From positions 5,704,001 to 5,768,000 of the forward strand of contig NC_079232.1 in the NCBI RefSeq assembly GCF_028502605.1: a stretch of 64,000 nt of DNA, read 5' to 3'. Shown in pieces: positions 60,129-64,000 of the stretch; position 1 is the first letter of the stretch; every line of letters begins with the position of its first letter. The DNA is from Trichoderma breve (Eukaryota > Ascomycota > Sordariomycetes > Hypocreales > Hypocreaceae). The translations under genes were made by a program, and so were the position numbers. Under the pieces are notes generated by a model, which ran no database searches, was not told where the DNA came from, and was given only the letters and a program-made list of their open reading frames with translations.

Positions 60129-61783
60129 TCACATGTGTCGTGCGCTGATTGCGTCCCTCTCTGTACTGTTGACCGAGGGACTGGCGCTGGCGGCGGGATC
60201 GGGGAATCGAGGATCTCGTTCCTTGTCATCTTCCACTTCCACCACAACAGTCGTGACCAGATCCATCTGGATGCCAGGGCCTCGTAACGACTCCTGGCTG
60301 GATCCTCGTGGTCGTCTCCGCTTCTCCTGTCTCAAGCTGCTAGAGCGTCCGGCCAGACGTTGCCACGACCACCATCCACCAGTAGTTTTTGGCTCCATGT
60401 TTCGTCTTGAACCTTCGCCACCCTGAATCCAAACCATGTTGCCGTAACGTCGAGACTTTGGTGTTTGCAAGAAGGCGATTGTCTTCACGCCCGTATCTGC
60501 CACATCAAGGTCGTACTTAGAGGCGAAGATGATGGAGTGTCGAGTTGTGCCAAACAAGAGGCAGTCGAAGAAGCCGTTCAAGGAGATGAGCGCACCAGCA
60601 AAGCAGAAGAGTCCCAGTGGGATGTTAGCGCCAGACATGGATGCCACACGCTCCGTAGCCAGCGGTAGTGTACAAGTGACATAGATGATTGGGTAGATGA
60701 GAAATGCCGGATTGTGATCACCTGCAAAGCCAGGATCCGATGTACTGTCTGGGTTGGCAGCTCGGCGACGAAGGGCTTGCTGACGAAGAGAGTAGTAGAT
60801 TGCAACGTAGAGGCCAGTGGTGATGCCAAGGGCCAGGAAAATCCAGAGATAGTGGGTAAACAGACGGAGATTCTCATACTCGGCGTTTATCCAGCACTAG
60901 GAGCACATGTCCATGTTAGCGATTACAGACATAGGGCAACAGGCAAGAGGGAGGGGGAAAGGCGAGGTGAAGCAAGACAAAAAAAAACTTGCTTGTTTAA
61001 ACGTACCCAGGCACCAGCTCGAACAAAGAAGCCGCCATGCTCGCGGCCGTTATTTGTAATGGCGATTGGCAACGTCGAGATGAAATACACAAACAGCCAC
61101 ACAAGGCCAATGGACATGTACAACGTCCTCTGAGACGGCCGATATCCCTTGACCACAGAAAAGAAGGTGTGTACGGCAATGAGAGTGATAAACATGCTCG
61201 AGGACAAATCCCCCGTTGAGACAAAGAAGCCCTGTGCCCAGCACGTTTTAGTGTCCACCAGGACGGCATTTCGGTTGATCCATGTGGAGTTGAGGGCAAA
61301 GGCAATTGACTGATGCAAATCGGCCACGAGAAGATTATATATGAGGATGAGGAACTGGTTGGGCGAGCCCTTCATCGGTCGGATAGGCGGGCCTGGGTCC
61401 TGTTGAGGGAACTTGGCATCGCCCTGAACGGAGGCATCATTGGACTGGCGTGGGCGTTGGGCAAAGACACCATCGATACCAAGCGTGAAATCAACAGCGT
61501 GTTGCGAAGAAGATGCTTCATGATGGGCTCCTTGGGGCAGGCTTGGTCGGCGTGGCAGATCATGGTCATCCTGGACCGGGTGAGTTTGGCGAAACCGTTT
61601 CTCATTTTCCCGCCGGACAAAGAGCTGCCAGGAGACAATCTTGTATGTTAGGTAGATGAAGAGAGTGGCTGCGGCAAAGAAGGAAATGCATGCTAGCACT
61701 GTGATGGCCAAAAGGCCGCTGCGAAGAGATGGCGTCAAAGGGCCAAGGGACTGCCCTTCAATCGGCAGCTCCCCTGACGGCAT
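60129..61783 (-). CDS. seven-transmembrane G protein-coupled receptor-like protein
   Basis: Two exons (61783-61007 and 60896-60129) encode 514 residues from the first ATG; upstream in-frame codons to 61837 have no ATG. TM1 is about residues 23-48. A loop of about 88 hydrophilic residues follows before TM2 (NQFLILIYNLLVADLHQSIAF). TM3 is FFVSTGDLSSSMFITLIAVHTFFSVVKGY, TM4 is MSIGLVWLFVYFISTLPIAI, and TM5, straight after the splice, is CWINAEYENLRLFTHYLWIFLALGITTG. TM6 contains FLIYPIIYVTCTLPLA and TM7 LFCFAGALISLNGFFDCLLFG. The cytoplasmic tail of about 110 residues is Arg/Ser-rich. The layout fits a fungal GPCR of the glucose/cAMP-receptor-like (Git3 or cAR-type) superfamily. The exact class and ligand cannot be assigned. 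Confidence 0.78.
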
Positions 61784-64000
61784 GGCTGAAGGAGAGGAAG
61801 AGGGTATGCCTTGAAACTGATGAGTAGAAACGATCAACGGAAATTGTGATTATGTTCTAGCTGTTGGAGTCGTCGTCGCATATCGATCAGGAGATAAGGA
61901 AAGATCCCCAGTTTATGGAACAATCAGAAAGCAGCCGGCTTCCAAAGTCCAGAATAGGTGGGAATCAGAGTCGTGAAGAGGGAGGGGGGAAGTGAGAGGA
62001 AGGCTCAGAAGAAAGGCAAGCCTGCTGGCAAGAGCGTTGGGAGAAACAAAGGGTGGAGAGACAAAAGAAAACAGGAAAACAAGCCGCCTCGAGTCTTCAC
62101 AAGAAGAACAAGAGCGTTGTCCCTCTGCCGATGACGAAGAGACTAGAGGACGGCTTAAAGGAAAGAGAGTAAGCGGGTGCCGGGGTTTAATAAGTTGAAA
62201 GCACCAGGCCGTACAAAGTACGAGGAGGGATGGAGCAGACGGGACAGGTTCAGTAGTCGTAGATAGGAAGGAAGGCAATGGCAATATGGAGCACACCGCA
62301 AACCCTAAATAGGATGTGGGTTTCTCGGAGAAAAAAAAAAGAATAGGCAAGGTAGTGTATACCTGCTGGATGCCGGTGCTGGTGCTACAGTTGACGAGTA
62401 CAATCTATTTCCCATTTACTGTACGGACAAATGCGTGTCCCGTTGAAGGCTTGCAAGCAGTATCCAGTGCCCATGTTATTCCCAGTAATCCAATGTGAGC
62501 GTGGGTACGTGTAGCATGTCCCCGGGCTAAGCCTTGTGAAGCCTGGTGGTGAGCAAAGCCTTGAATCATGTAGCCTGCAAAAGCTAATCTGGCGCCTTCG
62601 GCTTGAAACAGCACGTATCCAGGGGTGCTTGAGACCCGTTTCCCGTGCATCCTGGTCGGCAACTTATCCTAGAGGGCGGAGAAGGCCATTCATTTGGTTC
62701 CAGAGAAATGGGTGTCCAGTCGGCAGCAGAACTCGGCCGACCTGGCTGATACTACCGTCTGACAGCGGCCCAACCAGCACAAGCCAGTGCTTCCTTTCGC
62801 ATTCTGCATCGTCCTAGCGGAGGGATCAAAGCAACGGAGCAACGCTTGGATCAACTGCTCCACTGCCTCGTCGCCAGAGTACGGAGTTAACTACCAAGCC
62901 TGTATTATTGGGTTGGGGTCTCCCTTGTGAAGGGCTTCCCAAGCCATGGTTTAACAGAGATTTTGCAAGATTGACAAGCAACCGGCTTCCCGCCACTTGC
63001 TCATAGTCTTGGGTGGCGTTGCTAAACGGCCCCCTTGGCAGCATCTTTGCCTCTTCCTACTGGCACTGTCGAAGGCCGCCATGTTTAAGGCGTGTTCACA
63101 TTTTGCTAGGCGAGTCCACGAACATGTCGACCCTTCAGACCTAGTACTACTCGTACAAGTGGCGTGGCCAAGCCCATTCTGGAAGACGCTGCAGGCCCAA
63201 AGCAGTGTACAGACAGATTCGTCTTGGCAGGGGTCGTGATTGGCCTCTACACGCAAGGATGGCTGGACGATGATGCATGAGACTCGATTCTGAGCCACTC
63301 GGCCTGCTGGGCCGGGAAGGCAATAAAAAGAAAAGAAATCTGCAGCATTCTCACGTGGCAGTTGGAGGGCGGCTATCGCCCGGGGGCCAGCCAGGCCAGA
63401 GGAAGGATTTAGATTGCAGATTTCTTGACCTTGTTTACCACGGCCACTCCGGTGATTACAAACGATTCCAGGCCTTTGATTCACTTAGCTACAGCTCGTA
63501 TTGTCGTTCTGTTGGCAGGACCGTGCAGCTGAATCCAATGTTGGTCATTGTTGTTGCTACTGTTGTCTGCACAATCGAGGCTCGGCCGCCGCACCGCTTG
63601 TAATGCTAGTCGCTGTTTTGGTATACCGCAAATGTAACAAGAGGGCGATCAAGCATGGACTTTGGCTTGCCCCTCTCTCTTCCCTTGTACTTTGTATGAG
63701 GATTGGTGCTAGAGTCGTTAGCAACTCAGCCACGCAGGCAAATCAAGCGTTTATCCGACGTCTCAAGACGGGCCAGCACAGACACACGGACACACATGAT
63801 GCGAGTGGCTTGATAGCAGCCGCGCCCGAGGGCAAACAACTGTTTAGCAGCATACGTTGGTGGTGATGGCGCCGAGCAGAAAAGCCTGACGCCTTTCCGA
63901 AGAATCCGCATACTGTAGCACATGGCGATGAGGAGCAACAAGAGCCAGGGGTGTCCGGGTAAGCAACCGTGCGTTCGGCCTGCACCATAATCGCGAGTTG
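61784..64000. other. receptor promoter and distal intergenic sequence
   Basis: The first 600 bp has purine-rich tracts on the plus strand, pyrimidine-rich on the receptor's coding strand, and is probably its leader and promoter. The remainder to the window end shows no supported gene. A gene beyond the edge cannot be excluded. Confidence 0.4.

Noticed and set aside
1..64000. tRNA, rRNA or transposase genes
   Set aside because: By-eye scanning for T-loop GTTCGA contexts, rRNA blocks and transposase motifs gave no candidate that folds or reads properly. A covariance-model search would be decisive.

Overview
This window is nuclear DNA of a filamentous ascomycete, most likely a Hypocreales member close to Trichoderma. 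The genus is inferred from overall protein character, not from a database match. Genes are broken by short introns of about 50 to 200 bp with GTRNGT donors and YAG acceptors. The gene set is typically fungal: CENP-T, Mob2, Rac, Nop6, Cms1, an Lsb1-like SH3 protein, 2-methylcitrate dehydratase, a CFEM-like wall protein, a DASH-type cryptochrome and a fungal kinase-like orphan family. There is no sign of operons, CRISPR arrays or an intact transposon.

Layout. At 0.25-7.4 kb lie a 70-residue membrane protein (+), a CENP-T-like kinetochore protein (-) and a Mob2 kinase activator (-). From 7.5 to 15.1 kb is a gene-poor block with a degenerate repeat array at 8.36-9.40 kb; its last kilobase is the pyrimidine-rich leader of rac1 (+). 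From 17.2 to 20.8 kb are an Nop6-like RRM protein (-) and a bacterial-type lipase (-), followed by 3.6 kb with no convincing gene. From 24.3 to 34.6 kb is the densest part: a Dal5-type permease (+), a CFEM-like GPI protein (-), Cms1 (-), an SH3 adaptor (-) and mitochondrial 2-methylcitrate dehydratase (-). A second gene-poor block spans 34.6-41.9 kb. From 41.9 to 57.8 kb are a very unusual cryptochrome-DASH-like protein of about 1240 residues (+), an MFS transporter (-), a kinase-like protein (+), an S9C peptidase (+) and a small hydrophilic protein (-). A seven-transmembrane receptor (-) occupies 60.1-61.8 kb, and the rest is intergenic.

Functionally this is ordinary fungal chromosome: kinetochore assembly, RAM/NDR-kinase and Rac polarity signalling, actin adaptor, small-subunit processome factors, propionate detoxification, nutrient transport and surface sensing. 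The genes do not form one pathway. The most unusual locus is 41.78-45.67 kb. There a cryptochrome-DASH homologue has lost several flavin-pocket signature residues. It also carries three separate classes of tandem repeat: a 10-bp repeat in the leader, a 15-bp repeat that duplicates the start codon in frame, and a 17-residue Ala-Pro-Arg repeat in a long extra C-terminal region. Exon boundaries were placed by eye from splice consensus, reading frame and family similarity. Where several starts were possible I used the first in-frame ATG.
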